From a virus, in IMG/VR virus record IMGVR_UViG_3300020172_001232, positions 1-22,599 of that record: a stretch of DNA of 22,599 nt; one strand, 5' to 3'. Below the pieces are notes generated by a model. That model had not been told where the DNA came from. It made no database searches and worked only from the letters and a program-made list of their open reading frames with translations. Within the stretch, counting starts at the first letter, position 1; each line of letters begins with the position of its first letter. This document shows positions 10,826 through 19,274 of the stretch, one piece after another. The translations under genes were made by a program, and so were the position numbers.

Positions 10826-10849
10826 TCTGTGATTTCTCACAGATTTTTT
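10826..10849 (+). terminator. Intrinsic terminator directly upstream of the late operon
   Basis: TCTGTGA and TCACAGA form a 7-bp stem around loop TTTC, followed by six T residues. It stands 14 nt before the ATG of the first late gene and points the same way. No rightward gene precedes it, so a transcript started in 10640..10800 would end here unless termination is overridden. That fits attenuation or antitermination of late transcription. Confidence 0.75.
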
Positions 10850-10863
10850 AACGGGGCACTATC

Positions 10864-11205
10864 ATGGACAAAGACAAAATCAATAGTCTGGTAGCTGAGA
10901 AGCTTGGTGTTACCTGTGTTGTGGACAATGCTGGTCCCTGCTGGAAGCTCCAGGATGGCACCAAATCGATTGAATTGCCGGACTGGGTAGACGGGGTTCG
11001 GACGCAGGATGTCGCAGTGTGGGCCGTGCAGCAGGGCCTGGACATCGTTTGCCAGCTTCTGCCTGAAGGGGTGGTGTGCTGGTTCGAGAAGGATAGCGAA
11101 GCTATTGGGTCCGTGATATACGCTGAGACGCTAAGTGAGGCAGTGTGCTTTGCTTTCTTGGATCTTACCGATAGTAACCAAAGTAATAATGGACGTAAAG
11201 CTTGA
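10864..11205 (+). CDS. Small phage protein, possibly ABA-sandwich type
   Basis: A 113-residue protein, MDKDKINSLVAEKLGVTCVV onward. The layout is N-terminal INxLVAEKL, a middle strand with WKLQDG, then DVAVWAVQQGLDIVCQL, a Trp/Phe strand, and ETLSEAVCFAFLDLT near the end. It resembles the phage ABA-sandwich (BC1872-like) proteins, whose role is unknown; this is a pattern judgement. GGGG is about 7 nt upstream of the ATG. It is the first gene of the late operon and lies directly after the intrinsic terminator. Confidence 0.7.
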   Translation: MDKDKINSLVAEKLGVTCVVDNAGPCWKLQDGTKSIELPDWVDGVRTQDVAVWAVQQGLDIVCQLLPEGVVCWFEKDSEAIGSVIYAETLSEAVCFAFLDLTDSNQSNNGRKA

Positions 11206-11665
11206 ATGGTATGAGGTGGCTATGGCTAGCCATGTTGGCTATCTCCGCCAAGTCCAGTCTATCCGTAACGGGCTAAAGAACAGCGCAGGCTTCAATGGGG
11301 CTGGCTGGACCGAACACTGCGAAGGCGCATGCGGGGAGTATGCGGCTGCTAAGGTTCTTGGCATTCCCTGGACTGGAACTGTTGACACCTTCAAGGCAGA
11401 CGATCTGCCGGGTATCCAGATCCGAACCCGCTCAAAGCATAACTACGACTTGATCGTCCGTAAGCATGATTCCGATAAGGCTATCTGGATCTTGGTTACG
11501 GGCATTTCTCCTAACTACAAGGTTCATGGCTGGATTCTTGGGGCGGACGCAAAGAAGGAACAATGGCTCAGAGAATATGCCGGACGGCCAGAAGCATACT
11601 TCGTCCCCATAAGCGAATTAAAGCCGATGAGCGAACTCAAGATGCCATCATGCGAAAGCGGATGA
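11189..11665 (+). CDS. Conserved phage protein upstream of terminase, nuclease-like pattern
   Basis: A 158-residue protein from ATG 11189 (MDVKLEWYEVAMASHVGYLR). Residues 40 to 60 carry ACGEYAAAKVLG (helix with Glu). LPGIQIRTRSKHNYDLIVRK follows, then beta-rich segments (AIWILVTGI, VHGWILGADAK) and AYFVPISEL. A helix-Glu, a Gly-x-Gln-x-Arg strand and a core beta-sheet recall degenerate PD-(D/E)XK folds, but the usual Lys is replaced by Arg and no activity is claimed. It overlaps the previous gene by 17 nt. The frame upstream to 11135 is internal to that gene. Confidence 0.7.
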   Translation: MDVKLEWYEVAMASHVGYLRQVQSIRNGLKNSAGFNGAGWTEHCEGACGEYAAAKVLGIPWTGTVDTFKADDLPGIQIRTRSKHNYDLIVRKHDSDKAIWILVTGISPNYKVHGWILGADAKKEQWLREYAGRPEAYFVPISELKPMSELKMPSCESG

Positions 11666-11913
11666 TCCCAGTTAACGAGTTCGGTCGCCGTATCGGGGAG
11701 GGGCACCCAAAGGCAAAGCTCCCCGATATCGTCGTAAACCGAATTCGTGACATGCATGAGTTGGAGGGTATGGGCTACCGCAAGATTGCGCGTGCGCTTA
11801 ATATACCCAGATCCACAGTGCAGAAGATTTGTAACTATACTAGGCGGGCGCAGATCCCGTTTAATTGGATTCCAGATGACTCGCAAAAGCAAGCCGAAGA
11901 AGATGTTGGGTGA
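11650..11913 (+). CDS. HTH protein preceding terminase small subunit
   Basis: An 87-residue protein, MRKRMIPVNEFGRRIGEGHP onward. Residues 38 to 66 (RDMHELEGMGYRKIARALNI then PRSTVQKICNY) form a clear helix-turn-helix of the resolvase/Hin or sigma-4 type. The basic flanks suit DNA binding. It overlaps the previous gene by 16 nt and the small terminase gene by 38 nt. A start at 11662 is possible. It may be a late regulator or a packaging-site binding protein. The domain is sure, the role is not. Confidence 0.75.
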   Translation: MRKRMIPVNEFGRRIGEGHPKAKLPDIVVNRIRDMHELEGMGYRKIARALNIPRSTVQKICNYTRRAQIPFNWIPDDSQKQAEEDVG

Positions 11914-12370
11914 TCAATACGAGATCGCTCCGGCTGCAAAGCCAGTGACTATCGTAGACACCATCTCTCCAGAATTTGCCGAATCCATTATCCAGTGGAT
12001 CTCTGACGGCAAGACGTTGCGTGAGTGGTGCCGCCTACCGGGCCACCCTCACTGGACTGTCGTTGTCCGTTACCTGGAAAAGGACAAGGACTTCCAGGCC
12101 CGCTACCGCCAAGCACGTATTGCTGGCATGGACGCGATTGCTGAAGACACCATCTCCATGGTGGATGAGTATCCTGAAAAGATCCAGGGTGACCGCATCG
12201 ATCCAGGCTGGGTCCAGTGGCGGCGCATCCAGATCGAGCAGCGACTCAAGCTCCTGGCTAAGTGGGATCCCAAGCGTTACGGCGACAAGGTTGGCCTTGA
12301 CCACTCTGGTGACATCTCGCTGATCGTTTCTACTGGCGTGCCGGATGACACGCCCGAACTCCCAGAATGA
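11876..12370 (+). CDS. terS: Terminase small subunit
   Basis: A 164-residue protein that recognises the packaging site and regulates the large terminase. The HTH is at about 42 to 68 (DGKTLREWCRLPGHPHWTVV then VRYLEKD). It is followed by the oligomerisation helices with DFQARYRQARIAGMDAIAED, and ends with RLKLLAKWDPKRYGDK, a hallmark of this small-terminase family. The ATG at 11876 overlaps the HTH gene. A later ATG at 11903 with a GAAG site is an alternative. Its TGA overlaps the terL ATG (ATGA). Confidence 0.88.
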   Translation: MTRKSKPKKMLGDQYEIAPAAKPVTIVDTISPEFAESIIQWISDGKTLREWCRLPGHPHWTVVVRYLEKDKDFQARYRQARIAGMDAIAEDTISMVDEYPEKIQGDRIDPGWVQWRRIQIEQRLKLLAKWDPKRYGDKVGLDHSGDISLIVSTGVPDDTPELPE

Positions 12371-13689
12371 AAAGCATCAAGCTCGACTACAAGCCAAGAG
12401 TGTGGCAGAAGGAATGCCACAAGCGCAAGAAGCGGTTTACCGTCTTGGCACTGCATCGTCGAGCAGGCAAGACGGAGTTGGCGATCATGGAGTTGATCGA
12501 CCACGCCATTAAGTTCAAGAAGGATCTGGGACTTTTCTGTTACATTGCTCCGTTTCTCAAGCAGGCGAAGATCATCGCCTGGAGCCGTCTCAAGCAACGT
12601 GTCGAGCCTCTTAGGATTGCTGGTGCAGTAGATGTCAACGAAGGCGAACTACAGGTCGTGTTCAAGCACAATGGCGCGATCATTAGAATTTTTGGTGCTG
12701 ACAACCCCGATGCTATGCGTGGTGTCCGGTTGGATGGAATTGTCATCGACGAGGTGGCCCAGATCAAACCCGAACTCTGGGTTGACATCGTCCAGCCTGC
12801 CCTCTCCGACCGACTGGGATGGGCCATGTTCATTGGAACTCCCAGTGGAATCAACCTGTTCTCAGAGCTTTACTACAAGGCCAACGAGCTACCGGACTGG
12901 CACGCAGCACGGTTCACCGTCTATGACACTGGGGCACTAGACGAGAAGGAAGTCGAGCGTCTCAAGAAGGAGATGCCAGAAGCCAGCTTCGCTCGCGAGT
13001 ATCTCTGCGACTTTTCGGCTTCAGGGGAAGATCAGCTTATCTCTCTCTCCGACACTGAGGCTGCTGCAAAGCGCGTCGTGCTGGAGCGAGACTACTTGAG
13101 TCAGCCAAAGATTCTGGGCATCGACCCAGCACGCTTTGGCGATGATAGGTCGGTTATTATCAAGCGTCAGGGACTCTACTGTTATGAGCCACTAATTTAC
13201 AAAGGCATCGACAACATGGACCTTGCGGCCCGTGTTGCAACCGTCATAGATCAGTGGGTTCCTGACGCTGTCTTTGTTGACGCTGGTGCTGGTGCTGGCG
13301 TGATCGACCGTCTGCGCCAGCTTGGCTACAGCGTGATCGAAGTCCCATTCGGTGGACGGGCACTACGACCTGACCTGTATGTCAACAGGCGCGCAGAGAT
13401 GTGGGTCGAGATGGCTTCGTGGATTCGCGTAGGCCAGATCCCAGACCTCATCGCGCTTAAGCAGGAGCTTGCCACCCCAGTGTTCTGGTTCGACAGCCAG
13501 AACCGCAAGACGCTTGAGAGCAAGGACGATATCAAGAAGCGTCTTCAGGGTGCTGGGTCTCCAGACATTGCTGACGCTCTCGCGCTTACGTTTGCAAGTC
13601 CGGTCCGGTCTGCTCCTACTCAGGAGGAGACGATCCGCAAGAAGTCGCACACCAAGCGCGAATACGACCCATACATTGGACTTATGTAG
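12367..13689 (+). CDS. terL: Terminase large subunit (ATPase and nuclease)
   Basis: A 440-residue motor that translocates DNA into the prohead and cuts concatemers. ATPase: Walker A HRRAGKTE (30 to 37), Walker B GIVIDEV (124 to 130), coupling motif GTPSG (157 to 161). Nuclease of the RNase H fold: Asp253 in GIDPARFGDD, Asp305 in VFVDAGAGAG, and Asp400 with Asp403 in SPDIADAL. The length is usual for terminases of this group. It starts inside the small-subunit stop (ATGA), so the two packaging subunits are coupled. Confidence 0.95.
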   Translation: MKSIKLDYKPRVWQKECHKRKKRFTVLALHRRAGKTELAIMELIDHAIKFKKDLGLFCYIAPFLKQAKIIAWSRLKQRVEPLRIAGAVDVNEGELQVVFKHNGAIIRIFGADNPDAMRGVRLDGIVIDEVAQIKPELWVDIVQPALSDRLGWAMFIGTPSGINLFSELYYKANELPDWHAARFTVYDTGALDEKEVERLKKEMPEASFAREYLCDFSASGEDQLISLSDTEAAAKRVVLERDYLSQPKILGIDPARFGDDRSVIIKRQGLYCYEPLIYKGIDNMDLAARVATVIDQWVPDAVFVDAGAGAGVIDRLRQLGYSVIEVPFGGRALRPDLYVNRRAEMWVEMASWIRVGQIPDLIALKQELATPVFWFDSQNRKTLESKDDIKKRLQGAGSPDIADALALTFASPVRSAPTQEETIRKKSHTKREYDPYIGLM

Positions 13690-13699
13690 GGGTACATGT

Positions 13700-14152
13700 A
13701 TGCTTAGGGTGGTATCTGTTGATGAGGCTCAAGAAATTCTTACAGACGTAATCCGTGAGGACTACGAAAGAAGTCTTTCGTCAAAACTTGGGCTTGCTCT
13801 TTCGCCTAACTGGAATGCTTACAGGATTCTTGAACAGTATGGGATTCTTTACAGCGTTGTCGCAGAACATGACGGCAAGCCAATTGGCTATGCGTGCATC
13901 ACGTTCTCGCGATCTAATCACTACGACGCAATGTGCGCCACAGTTGATTCCCTATGGGTGCTTAAAGAGTTCAGGTCTAAGTCAAGGGTTGGACTAATGT
14001 TGATCAAGGAAATCGAACGAGAAGCAAAAGCTCGCAAGGCTGACTTGATCAATTTCCATTTTCAGGAATACGGCAACCTTGACTGCATTCTTGATAAGTT
14101 TGGCTACTCGCCAACAGACGTAGTAATGTCAAAAAGGATTAATCATGGGTGA
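13700..14152 (+). CDS. GNAT-family N-acetyltransferase-like protein
   Basis: A 150-residue protein, MLRVVSVDEAQEILTDVIRE onward. The GNAT layout is visible. There is an N-terminal helix pair, then strands with YSVVAEHDGKPIGYACITF. Motif A, ATVDSLWVLKEFRSKSRVGL then MLIKEIEREAK (about 80 to 110), leads to KADLINFHFQE and a final LDKFGYSPTDVVMSK. AGGGG is about 8 nt before the ATG. Similar acetyltransferases are common between terminase and portal genes in podoviruses, where the target (virion or host protein) is unknown. The open frame upstream to 13469 is a shadow of terL. Confidence 0.82.
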   Translation: MLRVVSVDEAQEILTDVIREDYERSLSSKLGLALSPNWNAYRILEQYGILYSVVAEHDGKPIGYACITFSRSNHYDAMCATVDSLWVLKEFRSKSRVGLMLIKEIEREAKARKADLINFHFQEYGNLDCILDKFGYSPTDVVMSKRINHG

Positions 14153-14471
14153 ACCAGTTTCTACTGCAATCATTATCAGCGCGCTTGTCGGAGCTGGTAC
14201 TAGTATTTATGGATCTGAAAAGTCTGCAAAGGGTCAACGAGAGGCTCTTCGCGCTCAAGAGCAAGCGCAAAAAAAGGCTGAAGGTCAAGCACTAGACCAA
14301 AAGAGGCAAAGCTCACAAGCAATTAATAAGGCAAACGCAAAAACCCCAGACATCTCGTCGATTATGGCAACGGCCATGGGATCGTCAAAGTCTGGAGCAG
14401 CTAGTACATTGCTTTCTGGTCAATCGCCAAACTCTCTTGGCCTTGCGCGCACTCGTCTTTTGGGAGAGTAA
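14145..14471 (+). CDS. Small virion-associated protein with N-terminal hydrophobic helix
   Basis: A 108-residue protein. Residues 5 to 22 (VSTAIIISALVGAGTSIYG) form a hydrophobic helix. A charged Gln/Lys coiled coil (QREALRAQEQAQKKAEGQAL) follows. The C-terminal ASTLLSGQSPNSLGLARTRL then LGE fits the STLL...LGxxxLLG ending seen in small structural proteins of many phages. It overlaps the acetyltransferase gene by 8 nt and ends 1 nt before the portal start. It may be an ejection or internal head protein; this is inference from context. Confidence 0.68.
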   Translation: MGEPVSTAIIISALVGAGTSIYGSEKSAKGQREALRAQEQAQKKAEGQALDQKRQSSQAINKANAKTPDISSIMATAMGSSKSGAASTLLSGQSPNSLGLARTRLLGE

Positions 14472-14472
14472 T

Positions 14473-16146
14473 ATGATTAAGCCCGACCAAAGCAAACTTC
14501 TGACTCGATGGGGTCAGCTTAAGAGCGAGCGAGCAACTTGGTGGTCGCACTGGCAAGAGATCACCAACTACTTGCTGCCACGCAATGGTCGGTACTTTGT
14601 CCAAGATCGCAACAAGGGTGAGCGTAGGCACAACAACATCTACGACAATACCGGAACCCGTGCGCTGCGCATTCTTGGCGCAGGCATGATGGCTGGTGCT
14701 ACTAGCCCTGCCCGTCCCTGGTTCCGTCTCACGACTGCCGATCCCGATCTCAATCGCAACCATGCTGTCAAGCTTTGGCTTGATGATGTCACGTTGCGAA
14801 TGCAGATGGTGTTCCAGCGATCCAACACCTACCGGGCACTGCACCAGCTTTACGAAGAGCTTGGTGCGTTTGGCACTTCGGCTTCGATTGTGTTGCCGGA
14901 CTTTGTCAACGTCATCCACCACTACCCGGTCACTATCGGTGAGTTTGCAATCTCCCAAGATCACAAGGGTATTGTAAACACACTGTATCGGGAGTTTGAG
15001 AAGACCGTGTCGCAACTCGTTGCAGAGTTCGGCTACGAGAACTGCTCTCGATCTGTGCAACGCCAATACGACGTTGGCGATCTCGATAACTGGATCACTG
15101 TAATCCATGCCATCGAGCCACGCCATGATCGTGACCTCAGTAAGGTTGACAACAAGAACATGCCGTTCAAGTCTGTCTACTTTGAGGTTGGCGGCGACAA
15201 GGATAAGTATCTCAACGAGTCTGGCTTTCCTGAGTTCCCGGCCCTTGTCCCACGTTGGGCAGTTGCTGGCGGCGACATCTATGGCAACAGCCCTGGCATG
15301 GAAGTGCTTGGCGATGTCAAGCAGCTTCAGCATGAGCAGCTTCGCAAGGCTCAAGGCATTGACTTCCAAACCAAGCCACCTCTCCAGGTCCCGGTCACGA
15401 TGAAGAATCGCGACATCGAGACGCTTCCTGGCGGCATCTCGTTTGTCGATTCGGCTAATCCTCAAGGCGGCATTCGCACTGCATTTGAGGTCAACCTCAA
15501 CCTTGACCATCTCTTGGCCGACATCATGGATGTGCGCGAGCGCATTCGTGGCGGCTTCTACGCAGACCTGTTCCTGATGCTGGCTAACAGCGCAAACTCT
15601 CGCATGACGGCAACTGAAGTTGCTGAGCGTCACGAAGAGAAGCTGCTGATGCTTGGCCCTGTCTTGGAGCGACTGCACAACGAGTTGCTTGATCCACTCG
15701 TTGACATGACGTTTACGCACATGGTTCGTGCTGGCCTTATCCCGCCTGCTCCTGAAGAAATGCGTGGCATGGAACTCAACGTCGAGTTTGTATCCATGCT
15801 TGCACAGGCGCAGCGCGCAATCGGCACGAACGGTGTGGATCGGTTTATCGGGTCTCTTGGTGTCATTTCGCAGATGAAGCCTGACGTTCTCGATAAGCTC
15901 AATGCGGACAATTGGGTTGATGCCTACAGCGATATGCTTGGCGTGGACCCACGCCTGATCGTCCCTGGCGATCAGGTTGCTATTCTGCGCGAAGCGCGCA
16001 ACCAAGCCATGGCAGCTAAGGAGCAGCAAGAAATGATGCTCCAGCAAGCAACTGCTGTGAACAAACTTGGCAACACGCCGTCTGGCGGCAACGTCCTCAG
16101 CGATGCCGTCAATATGTTCAGTGGCTACTCTGCTCCCACCGCATGA
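14473..16146 (+). CDS. Portal protein (head-to-tail connector)
   Basis: A 557-residue protein forming the dodecameric portal through which DNA enters and leaves. The N-terminal part has WQEITNYLLPRNGRYF and the DNTGTRALRILGAGMMAG block with SPARPWFRL (58 to 85), diagnostic of the podovirus head-tail connector family (T7 gp8, BPP-1 type). The middle has IEPRHDRDLSKVDNKNMPF and the MEVLGDVKQLQHEQLRKAQG helix. The TATEVAERHEEKLLMLGPVL stretch (near 390) is the conserved stem region. GGGAG lies about 6 nt before the ATG at 14473. Its TGA overlaps the next ATG. Confidence 0.94.
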   Translation: MIKPDQSKLLTRWGQLKSERATWWSHWQEITNYLLPRNGRYFVQDRNKGERRHNNIYDNTGTRALRILGAGMMAGATSPARPWFRLTTADPDLNRNHAVKLWLDDVTLRMQMVFQRSNTYRALHQLYEELGAFGTSASIVLPDFVNVIHHYPVTIGEFAISQDHKGIVNTLYREFEKTVSQLVAEFGYENCSRSVQRQYDVGDLDNWITVIHAIEPRHDRDLSKVDNKNMPFKSVYFEVGGDKDKYLNESGFPEFPALVPRWAVAGGDIYGNSPGMEVLGDVKQLQHEQLRKAQGIDFQTKPPLQVPVTMKNRDIETLPGGISFVDSANPQGGIRTAFEVNLNLDHLLADIMDVRERIRGGFYADLFLMLANSANSRMTATEVAERHEEKLLMLGPVLERLHNELLDPLVDMTFTHMVRAGLIPPAPEEMRGMELNVEFVSMLAQAQRAIGTNGVDRFIGSLGVISQMKPDVLDKLNADNWVDAYSDMLGVDPRLIVPGDQVAILREARNQAMAAKEQQEMMLQQATAVNKLGNTPSGGNVLSDAVNMFSGYSAPTA

Positions 16147-18038
16147 AGCACATCATCGTCCAGAATCTCGCCAACGAAACTCAGACTGACTGGGTGTTCG
16201 TTGGCATTCCTAAGGAAGACAAGCCCACGAAGCCCAATGGCTGGCTTACGGATGGGGTCTACAAGTACCCGTATGTTGCCGAAGAAGGCGGCATTCGTGC
16301 GCTTGTTACTTTGCCTCCTACGCAGCGCAAGAAGCTGGAGCTTCTGGACGAAGAGCGAAAGGCTGAGCCGTTTGCGTGGAGTCCTTACATCACCAACGAC
16401 CTGAGTCGCGTCGTTCCGACGCTTGTGTTGGGAGATGCAGTCGGTGTCGCAGGTGTTCCTACTCCTGTCAGTAGCTCTGACGCGTGCCAGATTTGGCGGA
16501 TTAGCTACAGGTGGGAACAGCAGAATGTAAATGCTGTACTGTGGGCGACATGCCTGTCCGGTCTGTCGCACGTTACATTTACGGTACAAGCCGTCTACGG
16601 CTCGACCCAGAATAACGGCCAGCCGCAAAGCGTGATCATGCCGGAACTCCGCATGGTCAGTGGCGTTCGGATCCATTCCGACTTCGCCATCCGTAACGGC
16701 CAGCAGCAGGCTTCGTGGGAGTCGGAGACGGGCGCGTGGTCGCTGACGCTGGTGCCCGCCAATCGTCGCTGGCATCGCGCCAGCCGCTTTGAGACGCGTG
16801 GTGCCCTGATCTGCTCGCCTGTTAACGAGCGGGCTGCTGGCCTGCCCATGCAGGGCGTTTACGCAGGCTGGGACGGCAAGTGGATGGCTCTTGGCAAGGT
16901 GCCAGCCATGACTGCTGACGTTTCGCGCATCCGCACTAGGCAACTTGCTGAGTATCTGAACCCAGTTTGGGGTAGCTATACTCAGGCCCGCCCCCGCACC
17001 CAGCCGCATGAGAGCGGCACCACTGGCGAACAGCCGGACTTTGGGTGTGCATCCGATCTGGCCGTAACCGCACTTGAGCCATGGGAAATCCATGACGCTC
17101 TGTGGCAGTGTCAGAGTTACGTCCAGCGACCCACTGGGAATAGAGAGCCTGACGGGTCGAAGATGGAAGCCGCAAGGCATCCAGCAGCAGAGACGATGGG
17201 CCAGCGACCAGACTTGTCGCTTGGCTTGGGCGACCGCATTGGCTGGCCTGGAGCCAACCAGATTGCTTGGATCCCTAGTCCGGCAACTTGTGCTTGGACT
17301 ACGAGTGATGATCAGCATCGAGCGGACAACTTCCTTCATGCAGCCTATGCGCTGACGCGAGACCCTGCGCTCAAGGAACTTATCCAGGACCACATCGAGA
17401 TTGACAAGACTGATGTCTACGTCAAGAAGGCGATGCTTGCGTCCCCCCGATCTGTCGGTCGCCTTGCGCTAACGCGAGCCAACCAAGTCTGGCTTGGCTT
17501 TGCTCAGGCAGAGAACACCTTGCTTACGGGCATCTTCTCTGCAATCAAGAACTCGCCACTGACTACGCTCCCGCCTGATCGCAAGGTGCGGACGATTGGC
17601 GGTCACGAGCAGGCAAAGTACGGCTGGACGTATGCTGATGGCCGTCCTATTATTGGCTGGCAACCCTGGCAGGAGTCAATTGCTGCAATTGGCTTCCTTG
17701 CTGCCGCTCGCGTCCTGCGTAACGGGACGCTCCAGGATATCGCCATCGCCATGGCCAAGACCATTAACGAGAATGCGTGGCGCATCGAGAACGGCAAGCT
17801 GCTTCATGCCTACGCCATTCGCTGGAACGAAGGCAACAAGTTCCAGCTTTCCGATTGGCCTGCCGTCACTTGGACGAGCGATTCCAAGAATGACAACATC
17901 TTTGTAACTGGTGCGTGCGACTACTGGACGCTCGCAATGGCTTACATGCTTAAGGATTACGATCAACGAGCCAAGGAAATCGTTTCCATCTTTGGCTCAC
18001 TTAACTCCCTAACTCAAGCAAGGTGGACTGCGCTGTGA
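16143..18038 (+). CDS. Large unknown protein between portal and capsid genes
   Basis: A 631-residue protein, coupled to the portal gene by ATGA. The first part (1 to about 230) is beta-rich with a Pro/Trp-rich region (DDSFAWSPYI-like aromatic segments, SGVRIHSDFAIR). The C-terminal half has repeated helix pairs with Trp and His residues (DQHRADNFLHAAYALTRDPA, RANQVWLGFAQAENTLL, QPWQESIAAIGFLAAARVLR, ACDYWTLAMAYML), recalling alpha/alpha-toroid enzymes such as lyases and glycosidases. Catalytic residues cannot be assigned. Position argues for a virion protein, possibly with a polysaccharide-active domain. I do not recognise a named family. Confidence 0.7.
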   Translation: MKHIIVQNLANETQTDWVFVGIPKEDKPTKPNGWLTDGVYKYPYVAEEGGIRALVTLPPTQRKKLELLDEERKAEPFAWSPYITNDLSRVVPTLVLGDAVGVAGVPTPVSSSDACQIWRISYRWEQQNVNAVLWATCLSGLSHVTFTVQAVYGSTQNNGQPQSVIMPELRMVSGVRIHSDFAIRNGQQQASWESETGAWSLTLVPANRRWHRASRFETRGALICSPVNERAAGLPMQGVYAGWDGKWMALGKVPAMTADVSRIRTRQLAEYLNPVWGSYTQARPRTQPHESGTTGEQPDFGCASDLAVTALEPWEIHDALWQCQSYVQRPTGNREPDGSKMEAARHPAAETMGQRPDLSLGLGDRIGWPGANQIAWIPSPATCAWTTSDDQHRADNFLHAAYALTRDPALKELIQDHIEIDKTDVYVKKAMLASPRSVGRLALTRANQVWLGFAQAENTLLTGIFSAIKNSPLTTLPPDRKVRTIGGHEQAKYGWTYADGRPIIGWQPWQESIAAIGFLAAARVLRNGTLQDIAIAMAKTINENAWRIENGKLLHAYAIRWNEGNKFQLSDWPAVTWTSDSKNDNIFVTGACDYWTLAMAYMLKDYDQRAKEIVSIFGSLNSLTQARWTAL

Positions 18039-18289
18039 ACGAGAGCCAGAATCGCGTTGTGTTTTTGCGTGAACTTGAGACCCGGTTGGCTAAGGGTGCC
18101 GAAGAATACGGCAACAAGAGCTTCAACCGATCCTTCAAGGATCTGACTGAGGAAGTTCTCCAGGAATACTTGGATATCGCAGGCTGGGCCTACGTTGGCT
18201 GGGCCAAGGCTAAGGAGCGTCTTGAGATTATCGAGGCGCAGATGGCGCAGGTTAAGTATACCAAACAGTGTGTTGATGACTGTTGCTAG
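18035..18289 (+). CDS. Small helical protein, MazG-like pattern
   Basis: An 84-residue protein from GTG 18035, which overlaps the previous TGA (GTGA) and has AAGGTGG about 8 nt upstream. An in-frame GTG at 18023 is the alternative. The sequence LAKGAEEYGNKSFNRSFKDL then TEEVLQEYLDIAGWAYVGW has the KGAxEYG...EExxxExxD spacing of phage MazG-like all-alpha NTP pyrophosphohydrolases. The second motif block is not clear, so activity is uncertain. It ends with two Cys (VDDCC). It sits in the structural operon, as such genes often do in podoviruses. Confidence 0.65.
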   Translation: MNESQNRVVFLRELETRLAKGAEEYGNKSFNRSFKDLTEEVLQEYLDIAGWAYVGWAKAKERLEIIEAQMAQVKYTKQCVDDCC

Positions 18290-18319
18290 GTATCCGTATT
18301 TAGTAACAGGTTATAGCTT

Positions 18320-18631
18320 ATGGACAACAAGGATCCTTTCGACCTGCATGGACAAGAGGCATACGCGCTAGAAAAGAAGGAGCGCGAGCGTCTTGAACAG
18401 CAGGGAGAAGAGTCTGACGTTAAGTGGTTGATGAGTAATAAGAGGGGTCGCCGGATTATCTGGCGGCTCCTGAATCAGAGCGGAGTGTTCCGGCTATCGT
18501 TCAACACCGACTCGATGCTAATGGCATTTGCAGAAGGTAACAGGAACTTTGGCAATCGCATTCTGTCTCTTGTTCATTCTCAGTGCCCAGAACTTTACCC
18601 CGTAATGGTTAAGGAACAGAACAATGTCTGA
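18320..18631 (+). CDS. Bbp19-like phage structural-module protein
   Basis: A 103-residue protein matching the Bbp19-like family of podoviruses. A charged N-terminal helix is followed by DVKWLMSNKRGRRIIWRLLN, GVFRLSFNTDSM, FAEGNRNFGNRILSLVHSQC and PELYPVM. The GRRxxWRLL...GVFR...EGxRNxG...CPELYPxM pattern is characteristic. These genes lie just before the scaffold and capsid genes in BPP-1-type phages; the role is unknown but structural or assembly-related. The start ATG has only a weak ribosome site. The end overlaps the scaffold gene by 8 nt. Confidence 0.8.
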   Translation: MDNKDPFDLHGQEAYALEKKERERLEQQGEESDVKWLMSNKRGRRIIWRLLNQSGVFRLSFNTDSMLMAFAEGNRNFGNRILSLVHSQCPELYPVMVKEQNNV

Positions 18632-19262
18632 ATCGCTGCTTTCGGAGCCAGCTAATAGCACTCAACAGGTCCAGGCACCCGCACCTGTAGCGGAAAAGGG
18701 AGCCACCCAAGCTACTCAGGCTCAGGGACAGACTGTCGCTAACCAAGCGGCACCTGCTCAACCTAATAGCGAACAGCCAGCGCAACCCCAGCAGCCGACT
18801 CAATACGAGTTCAAGGCTCCTGAGGGTCGCAACTTTGATCCTGAAGTGATCAAGGCTTATGGCGATGTCGCGAAGGAGTTGAACCTGCCTCAGGAGGCTG
18901 CGCAAAAGATGCTCGACAAGATTGGTCCAGTGCTACAGGACCGACAGTCGCAGCAACTTTCGGAAATTCGCAATTCGTGGGTCTCTGACTCGCGAGCCGA
19001 CAAGGAGTTTGGCGGGGAGAAGCTGCAAGAGAATCTTGCAGTAGCTCGCAAGGCCCTTGATTCTTTCGGCACTGATGAACTTCGTGCGCTGCTCAATGAG
19101 TCAGGACTGGAGAATCATCCTGAGGTCATTCGGCTCCTGTATCGGGCCGGGCGCGCAATTAGTGGAGACCGCTACGTTGGTGGTTCTCCGTCCAAGTCCA
19201 GTTCTCCGACTGGCGTGCGCTCGTTCGACGATCACGCATCGATTCTTTACCCCAATACTTGA
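18624..19262 (+). CDS. Scaffold-like capsid assembly protein
   Basis: A 212-residue protein. The first 65 residues are Ala/Gln/Pro-rich low complexity. A helical acidic middle follows (YEFKAPEGRNFDPEVIKAYG, then KELNLPQEAAQKMLDKIGPV), then a coiled part with WVSDSRADKEFGGEKLQENL and a short C-terminal region ending DDHASILYPNT. This layout and the position directly before the major capsid gene are those of podovirus scaffolding proteins, which guide prohead assembly and then leave. The C-terminal ILYPN tail is shared by many. Its ATG overlaps the previous gene by 8 nt. Confidence 0.82.
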   Translation: MSESLLSEPANSTQQVQAPAPVAEKGATQATQAQGQTVANQAAPAQPNSEQPAQPQQPTQYEFKAPEGRNFDPEVIKAYGDVAKELNLPQEAAQKMLDKIGPVLQDRQSQQLSEIRNSWVSDSRADKEFGGEKLQENLAVARKALDSFGTDELRALLNESGLENHPEVIRLLYRAGRAISGDRYVGGSPSKSSSPTGVRSFDDHASILYPNT

Positions 19263-19274
19263 TAGGTTTCTATT

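Noticed and set aside
14401-16047. Long minus-strand open frame (548 codons) opposite the portal gene
   Set aside because: It is antisense to a clearly recognised portal gene. The product has no family features and is open because the portal gene rarely uses the codons that would give stops on the other strand.
16125-17393. Minus-strand open frame (422 codons) opposite the 631-residue gene
   Set aside because: Arg/Ser/Leu-rich shadow translation, no ribosome site, opposite an ATGA-coupled gene.
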